DNA of 64,000 nt from Mycobacterium simulans (GCF_900232995.1 NZ_OCVX01000003.1:2228798-2292797), one strand, 5' to 3'; positions 17,113 to 26,204 are shown, counted from the first letter of the stretch. Notes: generated by a model not told the origin, from the sequence alone. Numbers and translations are program-made.

Positions 17113-17763
17113 ATGGCGTCGACGATGAAGCCAAAAGCCGGCAGCTCGGCGGTCCTCGCGTGCTGCGCATTGGTCGCGATCACGGCATGCTCGCATAGCG
17201 GAACGTCGGCCAAGCCGAGTTCCGCGCCCGTGTCACGTGCCGATGCATTGATCGTCAGTGTCGAAGATGTCCGGCGCATCGCCAACTATGAGGAGCTCAC
17301 CGCGCATTCACACGCGGACTTGCGTCACCCACCACAAGGAGACCTCAACGCTCCGGGACCCTGTCGGGCGGCGGGAACCAGCGATCTCACCTTTGGCAGC
17401 GGCTGGTCAGAGTTTCGTAGTGCCGGCTACCACGGCATCACCGACGACCTCAAGCCGGGTGGACCCGCCATGATCCAATCCGTGAGTCAGGCCGTCGCCG
17501 TGTACCCCGACTCGCATACCGCGCGCGGCGCGCTTCATCAGCTGGAGTCGTCCCTACAAGCATGCATTGACCTGCACGACGCCGACTACGACTTCACGTT
17601 GGACAAGCCGGATCCGTCCACCCTGCGGATCACCGCCGAAGCTTGGAGCCATGTGTATCGCGAAAAGTCGTCGGTGTTGATGTCCGTCGGCGTGGTGGGT
17701 CTGGAGCCTGCAGAGCGGATCGCAACCGCCATCCTTCAGACCACCACTGACCGCATCGGCTAG
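17113..17763 (+). CDS. Lipoprotein with PknH-like sensor domain
   Basis: The 216-residue protein has a lipoprotein signal (VAITAC lipobox at about 26-31) followed by a domain like the extracellular sensor of the kinase PknH (PF14032). The paired cysteines in GPCRAAGTSDL and LQACIDLH, the QAVAVYPD segment and the alternating strand pattern support this. It is anchored outside the membrane. The ligand is unknown. I used ATG 17,113 in preference to the TTG two codons upstream. The gene is 24 bases after the AAA ATPase, so they may be co-transcribed. Confidence 0.85.
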   Translation: MASTMKPKAGSSAVLACCALVAITACSHSGTSAKPSSAPVSRADALIVSVEDVRRIANYEELTAHSHADLRHPPQGDLNAPGPCRAAGTSDLTFGSGWSEFRSAGYHGITDDLKPGGPAMIQSVSQAVAVYPDSHTARGALHQLESSLQACIDLHDADYDFTLDKPDPSTLRITAEAWSHVYREKSSVLMSVGVVGLEPAERIATAILQTTTDRIG

Positions 17764-17829
17764 CATCGTCATCCAAATCGACTCTGGCGGAACTATTTTC
17801 GACGAACCGCCCGCGTGTTAGGCGCGGTA

Positions 17830-19539
17830 TCAGTCGAGCACCGGAATCAGTAGCCGCGAGGCTGAGCGGACGGTGTTCAGGCTGCTGGTCCCGACGCTGG
17901 CATGACGGAACTTCATTATCGCCGGTGCCGACGCGTCCTGGTCATCGCTGGTGAGCACCAATTGAATGCGGTGGCCGCGCTTGAACCGTCGAGCATTGGG
18001 AACCAACGGGATTCGATAGACGACATCTTCGCCCAACGGCACCGCCCGTGCATTCCGGCACGGCAGCACCGGCGCGCCGGGGCGGCTGGCCGCCTCGTCT
18101 ACCTCGCGCATGCTGGCACGCAACCAGCCCGCGGTCACATCACAGGTGCGGCCGTCCGGCGTCACGTCCTGCAGCGTCGCCATCCATGCGGTGTCGATCG
18201 CGGTCGCCGATGCGACCAGCCGCAGTTCAATCTCGCCCACAACATCCAGATCCTCGCTCAGCGGCGCGCTGGTCCAGGTCAGCACCGACGGCGGATCGAT
18301 CGCGCTCGGCTTGACTCGTCCGAGACCGGATCCCAGCACCATGAACTCACGACTGCCCGGCGCACCCTCGTCGTCCCCCAACAAGCCGTCGGCTCTCAGG
18401 GTGAGTTCGCGGTGCGGAGCGGCCGACGGCGGCCACGAGTCCGCCGTACGCCACTGGTCGGCGCCGGGCAGGAAGTAGCGGATCGGCGGCCCGTCGGTGA
18501 TCCCGGTGTCGCGGCCCTTGAGCCAATGGTCATACCAAGCCAGGGCCTCGGTGTGCAGGCTCTCCCAAGGCCAGGTCAGGCCGAACTTGCCGAGCAGACC
18601 CATTCGCACACATGCGTTGTCCGACAAGCCTTTCCACGTGTAGAACGTCGACGGCAAGTGCAGTGGCACGTTCTCCCAGTCGCACCCGAGGTACACCGGA
18701 ATATCGACTTCTTTCAGCAATGGCAACAGATTTCGCTCGTCCCACCACTCGTCGCGGGTTGGATGCTTGACCACGGATTCCAGCCACAACTCGTCCCATG
18801 GGTGGGGGTTGTGCGGCAGCCTGATGAGTTGGCGCAGCATGGTCACTGCCGCTTCTCCGTTCGCGGTCGCGAATTTCTTATGCAGCCGTGGGCTGTTCAG
18901 CACGCGGCGGGCCAGACCGACCGGTTTGCCGCGCCACAGCTTGTCGCTGCGCTCGGAGGTCAGCCCGATCATCGCGAGGAAGGGCGTGACGAACGACGAG
19001 CTCAACAGGCCGTGGTGGTTGGCGGCCTCGTACGCGTCCGCCGTCACGGCAAGAGGGAAGATCGCCTTGAGGTGTGGCGGGCGCTCGACCGCCGCGGCGA
19101 GTTGAGTCATCGCGAAGTAGCTGATGCCGATCATGCCGACATTGCCGTCGCACCAGGGTTGGGCGGCGACCCACTCGACGAGGTCGTACATGTCCCGGCG
19201 TTCCTGTGCGTCGAAGAAGCCAAAGGTGCCGCCGGATCCGCAGGTGCCGCGCACGTTGGCGATGACGTGCACGTAGCCGCGCGACACCCAGAAGTCCGTC
19301 ACGCCTGCTTCGATGAATCCGGCGGGGGCGCCGAGATCCTGCATCTGCCTGGGGTACGGCGAGGCGGCGATCAGCGCGGGGAAGCGGCCGTCTGAATCGG
19401 GCCGGTGGACGTCGGCCAACAGATTGGTGCCATCGCGCATGGTGACCGGTGCATTGATGTCGCTGCGCTTGGTGTAGCGCGGTTCGCTGAGGTTGCGGTA
19501 TTGCCGGCCGGTGGTCTGCGGGCCGTTGAGGGTCTGCAT
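17830..19539 (-). CDS. CocE/NonD family hydrolase (X-Pro dipeptidyl-peptidase-like)
   Basis: The 569-residue enzyme is an S15-type serine hydrolase. The N-terminal catalytic domain has the nucleophile in GMIGISYFAM (serine near 140), with the RGTCGSGGTF oxyanion region before it. The C-terminal part is the beta-sandwich typical of CocE-like acyl hydrolases. Such enzymes cut esters or amides; the substrate here is unknown. I started at ATG 19,539. The upstream extension of the open frame overlaps the divergent TetR gene and is not credible. The two start codons are 36 bases apart. Confidence 0.9.
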   Translation of the reverse strand: MQTLNGPQTTGRQYRNLSEPRYTKRSDINAPVTMRDGTNLLADVHRPDSDGRFPALIAASPYPRQMQDLGAPAGFIEAGVTDFWVSRGYVHVIANVRGTCGSGGTFGFFDAQERRDMYDLVEWVAAQPWCDGNVGMIGISYFAMTQLAAAVERPPHLKAIFPLAVTADAYEAANHHGLLSSSFVTPFLAMIGLTSERSDKLWRGKPVGLARRVLNSPRLHKKFATANGEAAVTMLRQLIRLPHNPHPWDELWLESVVKHPTRDEWWDERNLLPLLKEVDIPVYLGCDWENVPLHLPSTFYTWKGLSDNACVRMGLLGKFGLTWPWESLHTEALAWYDHWLKGRDTGITDGPPIRYFLPGADQWRTADSWPPSAAPHRELTLRADGLLGDDEGAPGSREFMVLGSGLGRVKPSAIDPPSVLTWTSAPLSEDLDVVGEIELRLVASATAIDTAWMATLQDVTPDGRTCDVTAGWLRASMREVDEAASRPGAPVLPCRNARAVPLGEDVVYRIPLVPNARRFKRGHRIQLVLTSDDQDASAPAIMKFRHASVGTSSLNTVRSASRLLIPVLD

Positions 19540-19552
19540 AGTTTCACGGTAT

Positions 19553-19570
19553 GTTGAAACTAGTCTCAAC
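19553..19570. promoter_or_regulatory. Palindromic operator GTTGA-N8-TCAAC
   Basis: The inverted repeat lies in the 36-base gap between the divergent starts of the hydrolase and the TetR regulator. Its length and position fit a TetR dimer site that would control both genes. Confidence 0.55.
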
Positions 19571-19575
19571 GCAAG

Positions 19576-20202
19576 ATGAAATTGCACTGTATGGTGAGGT
19601 CTGTGGCGAGACGCTCGATCACCCCGGGTCCACGCGACGAACGTGGCGTGTTGGCGGCGCGCATCCTGGCCGCGGCCCGCGAGGAGTTTGCCGAACACGG
19701 CTGGGCCGGAACGGCAATCCGCGCCGTCGCTCGCGCCGCCGACGTCGACCCCGCGCTCATCTACCACTACTTCGGCTCTAAGGAAGGCCTGCTCGACGCG
19801 GCGACTGCGCCGCCACAGAAGTTTCTCGAGTCGGTCGTCAAGACGTGGGCGACGCCCCGGGCCGATCTGGGCAGGCAGCTGATCCGCAATGTGCTGGACA
19901 TCTGGACGGATGAGGAAGTTGGTCCGGCACTGCGGGCGGTGGTGCTGACCGCCGCACACGAAACCAAGACCCGCGAAAAACTACGGGTGCTCGTCGAGCG
20001 CGGCCTGATCGGCGAGTCGACCCTTGGTGGCGACGAGGATGAACGGCTGCGTCGCAGTGGTTTGATCTCCAGTCAGCTGATCGGGTTCGCGTTGTTGCGA
20101 TACGTCTGGAAGATCGAACCGATTGCGTCGATGCCGGACGACGAGGTGGTGGCGGCGATGGCGCCCAACCTGCAGCGTTACGTCGACGGCGACATCAGCT
20201 GA
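19576..20202 (+). CDS. TetR family transcriptional regulator
   Basis: The 208-residue protein has a TetR helix-turn-helix in residues about 25-70 (ILAAAREEFAEHGWAGTAIR, then DPALIYHYFGSKEGLL), followed by a TetR_C-type ligand domain. It faces the CocE-type hydrolase, which it probably represses from the palindrome between them. The start could be ATG 19,576 or ATG 19,591; the second gives MVRSVARRS. Its ligand is unknown, perhaps the hydrolase substrate. Confidence 0.9.
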   Translation: MKLHCMVRSVARRSITPGPRDERGVLAARILAAAREEFAEHGWAGTAIRAVARAADVDPALIYHYFGSKEGLLDAATAPPQKFLESVVKTWATPRADLGRQLIRNVLDIWTDEEVGPALRAVVLTAAHETKTREKLRVLVERGLIGESTLGGDEDERLRRSGLISSQLIGFALLRYVWKIEPIASMPDDEVVAAMAPNLQRYVDGDIS

Positions 20203-20244
20203 CCGGTGCCGGCGCCAGCCTGGATGACCCGGGACAATAAACAC

Positions 20245-21003
20245 ATGGCTCGACGGGTGCGGTTACTGCTGGTGGCGATCGCCGTCGCGGCTGCTGCTGT
20301 TGCCGGCTGCGAGGTCAATCGCACGAGTTCGCCTGTCTCGGGGACGGTCACTATGCGCCCTGTGGGTACCACCGCGCCGTCGACTCCTGGCGTGCCGCCG
20401 GTCAGCGACGCCGCACGCGCGGCCGGGTTCGTCGATGTTCGGAGTGTGGTTGCCGACGCGGTGATCGATCTGCGCTATGCAACGACGAACAATTTCACCC
20501 ATACGCAGTTGTATCCCGCCGACGCTAGGTGTCTCGTGCACGAATCGATGGCGCGCGGCCTGGCGGCGGCCGCGACGGCGCTGCGCCCGCACGGACAGTT
20601 GCTGGTCTTCTGGGATTGCTACCGCCCGCACGACGTTCAGGTCCGGATGTTCAACGTGGTCCCCAACCCGGCGTGGGTGGCACGTCCGGGCCAATATGCG
20701 AACAGTCATGAGGCGGGCCGTTCGGTTGACGTGACGTTCACCAGCCCGCAGCAGCCGTGCCCGTCTGAGCGCCGCGCGTCCGGATTCTGTCTGGCCGATA
20801 TGGGCACCGACTTCGACGACTTCTCCTCGCGGGCAAAAGCTTTCGCAACCCAGGACGTCAGCGCCGAAGCACAGGCGAACCGGGCCCGATTGCGGGACGC
20901 CATGAAGTATGGCGGTTTGACCGTTTACTCCGGTGAGTGGTGGCATTTCGACGGTCCGGGTGCCGGAGTAAACCGCCCGATTCTCAACGTGCCGGTCGAC
21001 TAA
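20245..21003 (+). CDS. VanX-like D-Ala-D-Ala dipeptidase, lipoprotein
   Basis: The 252-residue protein has a lipobox ending at Cys22 (AAAVAGC) and an M15D peptidase domain. Zinc and catalytic positions are visible: SHEAGRSVD (His155, Asp162) and EWWHFD (Glu231, His234), with YRPHD before them. VanX-type enzymes hydrolyse D-Ala-D-Ala; here the exported position suggests peptidoglycan-fragment turnover and not intracellular vancomycin resistance. No VanHA-type genes are nearby. I chose ATG 20,245, which directly precedes the signal peptide. Confidence 0.88.
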   Translation: MARRVRLLLVAIAVAAAAVAGCEVNRTSSPVSGTVTMRPVGTTAPSTPGVPPVSDAARAAGFVDVRSVVADAVIDLRYATTNNFTHTQLYPADARCLVHESMARGLAAAATALRPHGQLLVFWDCYRPHDVQVRMFNVVPNPAWVARPGQYANSHEAGRSVDVTFTSPQQPCPSERRASGFCLADMGTDFDDFSSRAKAFATQDVSAEAQANRARLRDAMKYGGLTVYSGEWWHFDGPGAGVNRPILNVPVD

Positions 21004-21136
21004 GCGACATGAATGTCTGTCGCGCCTAGCGTTAGGCGTGCGTCGCGACCTGAGCAAACAGCGGTATTGGCATTCTCTTTTTTTGCAAGTACGTTATTCA
21101 TGTATAGATAATGTAGATCCGGCACTTCGTGGAGGA

Positions 21137-22096
21137 ATGGTGCGCATCGGAGTGATGATCGGACCCGAACGCGGGGATTCCGCGCGCAAGGTCACTCGGA
21201 TGCTGGCCGACATTGACTGGGCCGAAAGTGCCGGCCTCGACAGCGCGTGGATCCCGCAGATACCCACGGACTTCGACGCGCTGATCGCGGTGGCCCTGAT
21301 GGGGATGCGCACCCGCCGCATTGAATTGGGTACCGCAGTTGTTCCGCTGCAAGCGCAGCACCCAATTGCGTTGGCTCGCCAGGCGTTATCGGCGCATGCC
21401 GCCTCGGGCGGCCGACTAGTGCTGGGTGTAGGACCATCGCACCACTGGATCGTGGACGACATGCTCGGCCTTCCCTACGAGCGGCCCGCCGCGTTCACCC
21501 GGGATTACCTTGAGGTGCTGCGCGCAGCGTTCGCCAACCCCGGGCCGGTTGATGTGGAGAACGCCACCTTCCGAGTGCACAACCCCCTCGACCTGGCGCC
21601 GGTGGCACCGCTGCCCGTGTTGGTAGCCGCACTCGGACCGGTGATGCTGACGCTGGCCGGTGAACGCGCTGACGGCACCGTGCTGTGGATGGCCGACGAG
21701 CGCGCGGTGGCCGAGCACGTCGTCCCAAGGATCGCCAAGGCCGCGGACAATGCCGGGCGACCGGCGCCGCGGATCGTCGCCGGCATTCCCGTATGCCTAT
21801 GCAGCGCAGGAGAAGTCGACGCAGCCCGCGAGCGCGCCAACCGGATCCTCGGAGAGGCCGAGGTTTCGCCGAACTATCAGCGGTTGCTCGGCTACGGCGA
21901 TGCCCAAGACGTCGGCGATATCTGCGCGGCCGGCGACGCGGAGGCAATCCTGGCCAGGTTCCGGCGATTCGCCGACGCCGGCGTGACCGATCTATCGGTG
22001 CGGCTGTTGCCCATCGGCGAAAACCGGGACGAACTCGTCGCCTCCAAGCGTCGAACCCGCGAGATGATCGCGGCGCTCGCGACGGAGCTGCGCTGA
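21137..22096 (+). CDS. LLM-class F420-dependent oxidoreductase
   Basis: The 319-residue protein is a luciferase-like TIM barrel: MVRIGVMIGPERGD, a DIDWAESAGLDSAWIPQ segment, RIELGTAVVPLQAQHP and GGRLVLGVGPSHHW are hallmarks of F420-dependent members. GGAGG stands one base before ATG 21,137 and four bases before GTG 21,140, so GTG may be the real start. The promoter region at 21,065-21,115 is unusually AT-rich for the window. The gene precedes the beta-oxidation island and may act in it; the substrate is unknown. Confidence 0.87.
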   Translation: MVRIGVMIGPERGDSARKVTRMLADIDWAESAGLDSAWIPQIPTDFDALIAVALMGMRTRRIELGTAVVPLQAQHPIALARQALSAHAASGGRLVLGVGPSHHWIVDDMLGLPYERPAAFTRDYLEVLRAAFANPGPVDVENATFRVHNPLDLAPVAPLPVLVAALGPVMLTLAGERADGTVLWMADERAVAEHVVPRIAKAADNAGRPAPRIVAGIPVCLCSAGEVDAARERANRILGEAEVSPNYQRLLGYGDAQDVGDICAAGDAEAILARFRRFADAGVTDLSVRLLPIGENRDELVASKRRTREMIAALATELR

Positions 22097-22099
22097 GCG

Positions 22100-22414
22100 C
22101 TACGGGCGGTACTCGCTCGTCACCTCGAGCAGGCGCATGACCGGCGGCGGATCGAATTGCAGCGCATCGGACATGTGCAAGTTCCGCGCATTGTCGAGCA
22201 TGTTCTGTAGCACGCTCTGCAGATCGTCGGCCTCGATTTCGTAGAGAGCGACGTATGGCCCCTCGTCGTCGACGGGTCGCAGCCGGCGCGCCGAGACGAA
22301 GCCGTCGAGCGCCACGAGTTCGGGTATGTGGACCTCGTCGTACCAGGTGTTGTACTCCTGGTCGCGATCTGGCGAGCTGGGTCGAGTCTCGACATGAATG
22401 ATGCCTTTGGGCAT
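22100..22414 (-). CDS. Small dimeric alpha-beta barrel (EthD/DUF-like) protein
   Basis: The 104-residue product has the ferredoxin-like pattern of dimeric alpha-beta barrel proteins, with an NTWYDEVHIPELVALDGF segment typical of EthD-like small proteins that accompany oxygenases or cyclases. It is followed on the minus strand, 30 bases away, by nothing else of its own operon; upstream lies the ferredoxin gene in the same direction, so both probably share the promoter containing the palindrome at 22,772. No catalytic residues can be assigned. Confidence 0.75.
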   Translation of the reverse strand: MPKGIIHVETRPSSPDRDQEYNTWYDEVHIPELVALDGFVSARRLRPVDDEGPYVALYEIEADDLQSVLQNMLDNARNLHMSDALQFDPPPVMRLLEVTSEYRP

Positions 22415-22444
22415 GGTCGCTTCTTCCTTGTGGTCCCTCGTGAC

Positions 22445-22726
22445 TTATTCGTAGCGCACGGTGATCGATGCCGTGTCGGGTATGCCCTGGCAGGTCAGTA
22501 TGTAACCTTCGGCCACTTCGTCGTCGTCGAGTGCGTCATTGGCCCGCATGGTTGCGCTGCCCTCCGTGATCCTGGCCATGCAGGTCGCGCAGTTGCCGGC
22601 CTCGCAATTGAAGGGTGGGTCGAGCCCGGCCCGGCGGGCGCTTTCCAGCAGCGTTTCGCCAGGCGCCCGCGGAACGGACACTTTCTTGCGGTCCAGGTAG
22701 ATCGTCACCGTGCCAGGTTCCGTCAT
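22445..22726 (-). CDS. [2Fe-2S] plant-type ferredoxin
   Basis: The 93-residue protein has the cysteine pattern C41-x4-C46-x2-C49-x29-C79 within CEAGNCATC and YILTC. It is a single-domain electron carrier like those that feed oxygenases or acyl-CoA dehydrogenases. I used ATG 22,726; the long open frame to 23,329 is a shadow of the divergent ligase gene. Its promoter region, shared with the acyl-CoA ligase, contains the GAGAAT-N3-ATTCTC palindrome. Confidence 0.92.
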   Translation of the reverse strand: MTEPGTVTIYLDRKKVSVPRAPGETLLESARRAGLDPPFNCEAGNCATCMARITEGSATMRANDALDDDEVAEGYILTCQGIPDTASITVRYE

Positions 22727-22771
22727 GACCACTCTCTTGGACAGGCATCCACACTTGCGTTCTTCACTATA

Positions 22772-22786
22772 GAGAATACTATTCTC
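22772..22786. promoter_or_regulatory. Operator GAGAATACTATTCTC (site 1 of 3)
   Basis: This perfect 15-base palindrome lies between the divergent ferredoxin (start 22,726) and acyl-CoA ligase (start 22,833) genes. The same half-sites with a three-base spacer occur at 29,126 and, with one mismatch, at 43,555. It is probably the binding site of a shared repressor. Confidence 0.7.
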
Positions 22787-22832
22787 ACAAGACGATAGGA
22801 TCTTCTCACGACCGCACGAAGGGGAACGCGAC

Positions 22833-24245
22833 GTGACCGATCCGGGCGCGCTCGTGTACGAGGAACGGCAATTCAGCCTGTCCGACCTCGACGCGCTGGC
22901 CGGCGGACTTGCAGTGGTGCTGACCAAGATGGGGGTGGGCGCCGGCGGTCGGGTGGCGGTCATGGCGTCCAACCGGCCCGAATTCGTCGCCGCGCTGAGT
23001 GGGATCTGGCGGCTGGGTGCGTCGGCGGTGCTGATCGGCACCGCATGGAAGCGCGACGAGGTCGAGCATGCGCTGGCGGTGACCAACCCGGAACACGCAG
23101 TCGGTGACCATCCGGTGCTGGCTGGTCTGATGCCGATGCTGCATCTGGATGAACCGATCCGTGCGGCAGATCCGGTGCGCGGCTCGCCGGCGCCCGAAAG
23201 CGACGCGCTGCTGGTGTTCAGCTCCGGCACTACCGGCCTGCCCAAAGCCGTCCGCCACACCCACGCTTCGTTGGACGCGGCAATCCGGCACTGGCGCGCT
23301 GCGCTGCAGCTGACGGATAACGACCGCATTCAGGTGGCCACACCGCCAGCACACATCCTCGGCTTGCTCAACATCCTTACGGCGCTGCGCACCGGTGCCT
23401 GGGTGCGGCTACATCCGCGATTCGACATCGACGCGATGCTGCGCCACATCGAAAACGACTGCATCACAATCGAAATGGCGGCCGCGCCGATCGCGCTGGC
23501 CATTGCCTCGCACCCGAAGCTGGAGTCCTACGACCTATCGTCGCTGCGGTTCATCATGTGGGGTGCCACTCCGGTCACGGCCAGCATCGCCGAGACCGTG
23601 ACCCGGCGCACCGGCATCGGGTGGGTCCCCGCGTATGGCACCACGGAGTTGCCCGTGATCGCCTGCAACCCGCTCGAAGGGGCTCGGCTCGACGCCGTGG
23701 GGCGCCCGGTGCCGGGAGTGAAGCTGCGGATCGTGTCGCTGGACACCGGAGAGTCGGTCCGGCCCGGAGAGGTGGGTGAGATTCAGGCGCGGTCGAATTC
23801 GCTGATGGCCGGCTACCTGCCGGCCGACGCGACCGCCGACGTGTTCTGTGACGGCTGGTACCGGACCGGGGACGTGGGCTCGCTCGACGGCGACGGTTGG
23901 TTGCGGATCACCGACCGCCGCAAAGAGATGATCAAAGTGCGCGGGTTCCAGGTCGCGCCCGCCGAGATCGAGACGGTGCTGCACGGTCATCCGGCGGTCA
24001 AAGACTGCGCGGTATTCGGCGTTCCCGACGGTGCCAATGGGGAGGCGGTCGTTGCCGCGGTCGCGACCCACGGCCCCAGCAACCCCGCAGTCGCCGCCGA
24101 GCTCGCCGCCCGGGTGGACGCGAAGCTGGCTGGCTATAAGCGACTGAGCCAGGTCGTATTCGTGCCCGACGTTCCTCGCCTACCTTCGGGCAAGGTGCTG
24201 CGCCGAGAGCTGAAGGAGCGCTATGGATGTACGTCTGACAGCTGA
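22833..24245 (+). CDS. Acyl-CoA synthetase (AMP-forming, FadD-like)
   Basis: The 470-residue enzyme activates a carboxylic acid to its CoA ester. The ATP-binding P-loop FSSGTTGLPKAVRHTH lies near residue 130, then YGTTELP, the YRTGDVG motif and the C-terminal ITDRRKEMIKVRGFQVAP hinge and PSGKVLRREL end. It is shorter than usual FadD proteins, mainly at the N-terminus. The start is GTG 22,833. It is the first gene of an operon with two acyl-CoA dehydrogenases and an enoyl-CoA hydratase and overlaps the next gene by 23 bases. Confidence 0.9.
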   Translation: MTDPGALVYEERQFSLSDLDALAGGLAVVLTKMGVGAGGRVAVMASNRPEFVAALSGIWRLGASAVLIGTAWKRDEVEHALAVTNPEHAVGDHPVLAGLMPMLHLDEPIRAADPVRGSPAPESDALLVFSSGTTGLPKAVRHTHASLDAAIRHWRAALQLTDNDRIQVATPPAHILGLLNILTALRTGAWVRLHPRFDIDAMLRHIENDCITIEMAAAPIALAIASHPKLESYDLSSLRFIMWGATPVTASIAETVTRRTGIGWVPAYGTTELPVIACNPLEGARLDAVGRPVPGVKLRIVSLDTGESVRPGEVGEIQARSNSLMAGYLPADATADVFCDGWYRTGDVGSLDGDGWLRITDRRKEMIKVRGFQVAPAEIETVLHGHPAVKDCAVFGVPDGANGEAVVAAVATHGPSNPAVAAELAARVDAKLAGYKRLSQVVFVPDVPRLPSGKVLRRELKERYGCTSDS

Positions 24246-25128
24246 ACAGCAGCTGCTACGGGACGCCGCCGCCAAGCTAGCCGACGATCTTGGACCCGCA
24301 GCAGTGCAAGACTTGGCTGACGCGAAGCGAATCACGCGTCTGGACAAGCACATTGATACGACCGGATGGCGATCGTTGCGTTCCGACGGAGCTTCTGGTG
24401 TCGAAGTAGCGGTAGTCGCAGAGGAACTCGCGCGCAGGCTGGTCGATGCGCCGTTCCTCGGGCCGGTCCTGGCCGATGACCTGGCTCGCCACCTCGATGC
24501 CGACGTCGGCGATGTCACGTTCGCGGTCGGCGAAATCGCCATCGATGCCCGCGGGTATCGGAGGGCCTTGCTGCTTTCGGGGACCACGGTTCTGACGGCC
24601 GAGCTGGACGGCATCTCCGCTGGCGCGGATCTGACCAGAACCAGCACGCGCATTGCGGGATCGCCGGTGGCTATCGGCGAGGTGTCGGTGGAAGCTGCCG
24701 GACGGTGGCAGGCGCTGGCTTTGGTGGGCACGTCGGCGGACCTGATCGGAGATGCACGCGGTGCGCACGCGGTTGCCTGCGACTACGCGAAAGTGCGTGA
24801 ACAGTACGGTAAACAGATCGGTTCATATCAAGCCATCGCCCACTTGTTGGCCGAAAGCCTTGCGCTGATCGAAGGCTCGGTGAGCGTACTGCGGCATGCC
24901 GCGTGGGCGGTTGACGAACTCGAACCGGCGCAAGCCATTCGGGCCGCTCAGATCGCGAAGGTCTACTGCGCGCGCGCTACCCGGACCGTCTGCGAGACCG
25001 CGGTGCAGGTGCACGGCGGGATTGGCAATACCTGGGACTGCCTGGTGCATGTGTACCTGCGCCGGGCGCTGACCTCGACCGAGCTGTGGCCGGCAAGGTG
25101 GGAGGAGATCGACCTTGGACTTTCGTGA
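24223..25128 (+). CDS. Acyl-CoA dehydrogenase, small subunit-like (FadE)
   Basis: The 301-residue protein keeps the C-terminal acyl-CoA dehydrogenase fold (YAKVREQYGKQIGSYQAIAH, CETAVQVHGGIGNTWDCLVH), but its middle is shortened and the usual catalytic glutamate region is degenerate. In mycobacterial steroid and side-chain degradation, such FadE proteins form heterotetramers with a partner FadE. The partner is probably the next gene, which overlaps by 14 bases. It begins at ATG 24,223 inside the end of the ligase gene. Confidence 0.88.
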   Translation: MDVRLTAEQQLLRDAAAKLADDLGPAAVQDLADAKRITRLDKHIDTTGWRSLRSDGASGVEVAVVAEELARRLVDAPFLGPVLADDLARHLDADVGDVTFAVGEIAIDARGYRRALLLSGTTVLTAELDGISAGADLTRTSTRIAGSPVAIGEVSVEAAGRWQALALVGTSADLIGDARGAHAVACDYAKVREQYGKQIGSYQAIAHLLAESLALIEGSVSVLRHAAWAVDELEPAQAIRAAQIAKVYCARATRTVCETAVQVHGGIGNTWDCLVHVYLRRALTSTELWPARWEEIDLGLS

Positions 25129-26203
25129 CTCGCCGCAAGAGGCCGCCTTCCGGGAACGCCTACGATCCTGGCTTTCGTTGCACGCCAAGGAGTTTTCCGG
25201 CTCTGGCGATGAGTACTGGACCCGTCAGGCCGAGTGGCATCGGGCCCTCTACCGAGAGGGCTTCTTCGGGTTGTCGTGGCCCCGCGAGTACGGCGGCCAG
25301 GCGCTGCCTGCGGTGTACGACGTCGTCGTCGACGAAGAGCTGGCGCGCGCCGGCGCCCCGCCGCGTCCCAGCGTCGGCTACCTGGTCTACGGAATCGGCA
25401 GGCATGGCAGCGACGCACTCCGGCGACGCTTCCTGCCCGGCATCATCGATGGCACCGAGCGGTGGTGCCAGGGATTCAGTGAACCCGGCGCGGGTTCGGA
25501 TCTGGCGTCGCTGACCACCACCGCTACCCGCGAGGGCGACAACTATGTGGTGCACGGGCAAAAGATCTGGACCAGCTACTCGGATGTGGCCGATTGGTGT
25601 CTACTGCTGGCTCGCACCGACCCGGCGGCCAAACGACACCGCGGCCTATCGGCGTTCGTCATCGCCATGAAACAGCCTGGCGTGCAACAGCGTCCGCTGC
25701 GCATGATGAATGGCGTCAGCAACGAATTCGGACAGGTGCTTTTCGACGGTGCGACGGTCCCGGCCGACCGGATGGTCGGCTCCCCCGGCGACGGCTGGGC
25801 AGTGGCCATGACCGTCGTCGGCCACGAGCGTGAGCCGTCCACACTGGGCTACGCGGCCAGATACAACAAGCTCGTCCGAACTCTGTTGGCGCGCCACGAC
25901 GGTCCGGTAACCGAAGAGCTCGCATGGGCGGCCATCCAGGCCGAAATGCTGACCCACCACGTCCGGCGCCGGCTGTCCGAACAGCTCGACGGAGTTTCGC
26001 ACGGCCCCGAGGGATCGCTGGACAAGTTGCTGATGACCTGGGTCGAACAGTCCGTGGGACACGCCGCCTTGGCCGTTGGCGGCACCCACGACCCAGACCT
26101 GTTCAGCGCCTACCTCTATAGCCGCGCCCAGAGCGTGATGGGCGGTACCTCGCAGATACAGAAGAACATCATCGCTTCACGAATCTTGGGACTGGGAGTC
26201 TGA
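25115..26203 (+). CDS. Acyl-CoA dehydrogenase (FadE), probable catalytic partner
   Basis: This 362-residue FadE has the FAD/substrate motif WCQGFSEPGAGSDLASL, QKIWTSY, and the C-terminal SVMGGTSQIQKNIIA in which the family's flavin-contact sequence is recognisable. It starts at TTG 25,115 (MDFRDSPQEAAF), the only start that fits the family N-terminus, and overlaps the previous FadE by 14 bases. The two-gene arrangement matches the alpha2beta2 FadE pairs known for steroid side-chain catabolism, so I infer that they form a heteromer. Confidence 0.9.
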   Translation: MDFRDSPQEAAFRERLRSWLSLHAKEFSGSGDEYWTRQAEWHRALYREGFFGLSWPREYGGQALPAVYDVVVDEELARAGAPPRPSVGYLVYGIGRHGSDALRRRFLPGIIDGTERWCQGFSEPGAGSDLASLTTTATREGDNYVVHGQKIWTSYSDVADWCLLLARTDPAAKRHRGLSAFVIAMKQPGVQQRPLRMMNGVSNEFGQVLFDGATVPADRMVGSPGDGWAVAMTVVGHEREPSTLGYAARYNKLVRTLLARHDGPVTEELAWAAIQAEMLTHHVRRRLSEQLDGVSHGPEGSLDKLLMTWVEQSVGHAALAVGGTHDPDLFSAYLYSRAQSVMGGTSQIQKNIIASRILGLGV

Positions 26204-26204
26204 C

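Noticed and set aside
17902..19395. 497-codon open frame on the plus strand
   Set aside because: It is a shadow of the CocE-type hydrolase on the other strand; the translation has no family character, and high-GC coding DNA gives such frames.
21065..21115. A fourth GAGAAT-N3-ATTCTC site before the LLM oxidoreductase
   Set aside because: Only the ATTCTC half-site (21,072-21,077) is present; the other half does not match.
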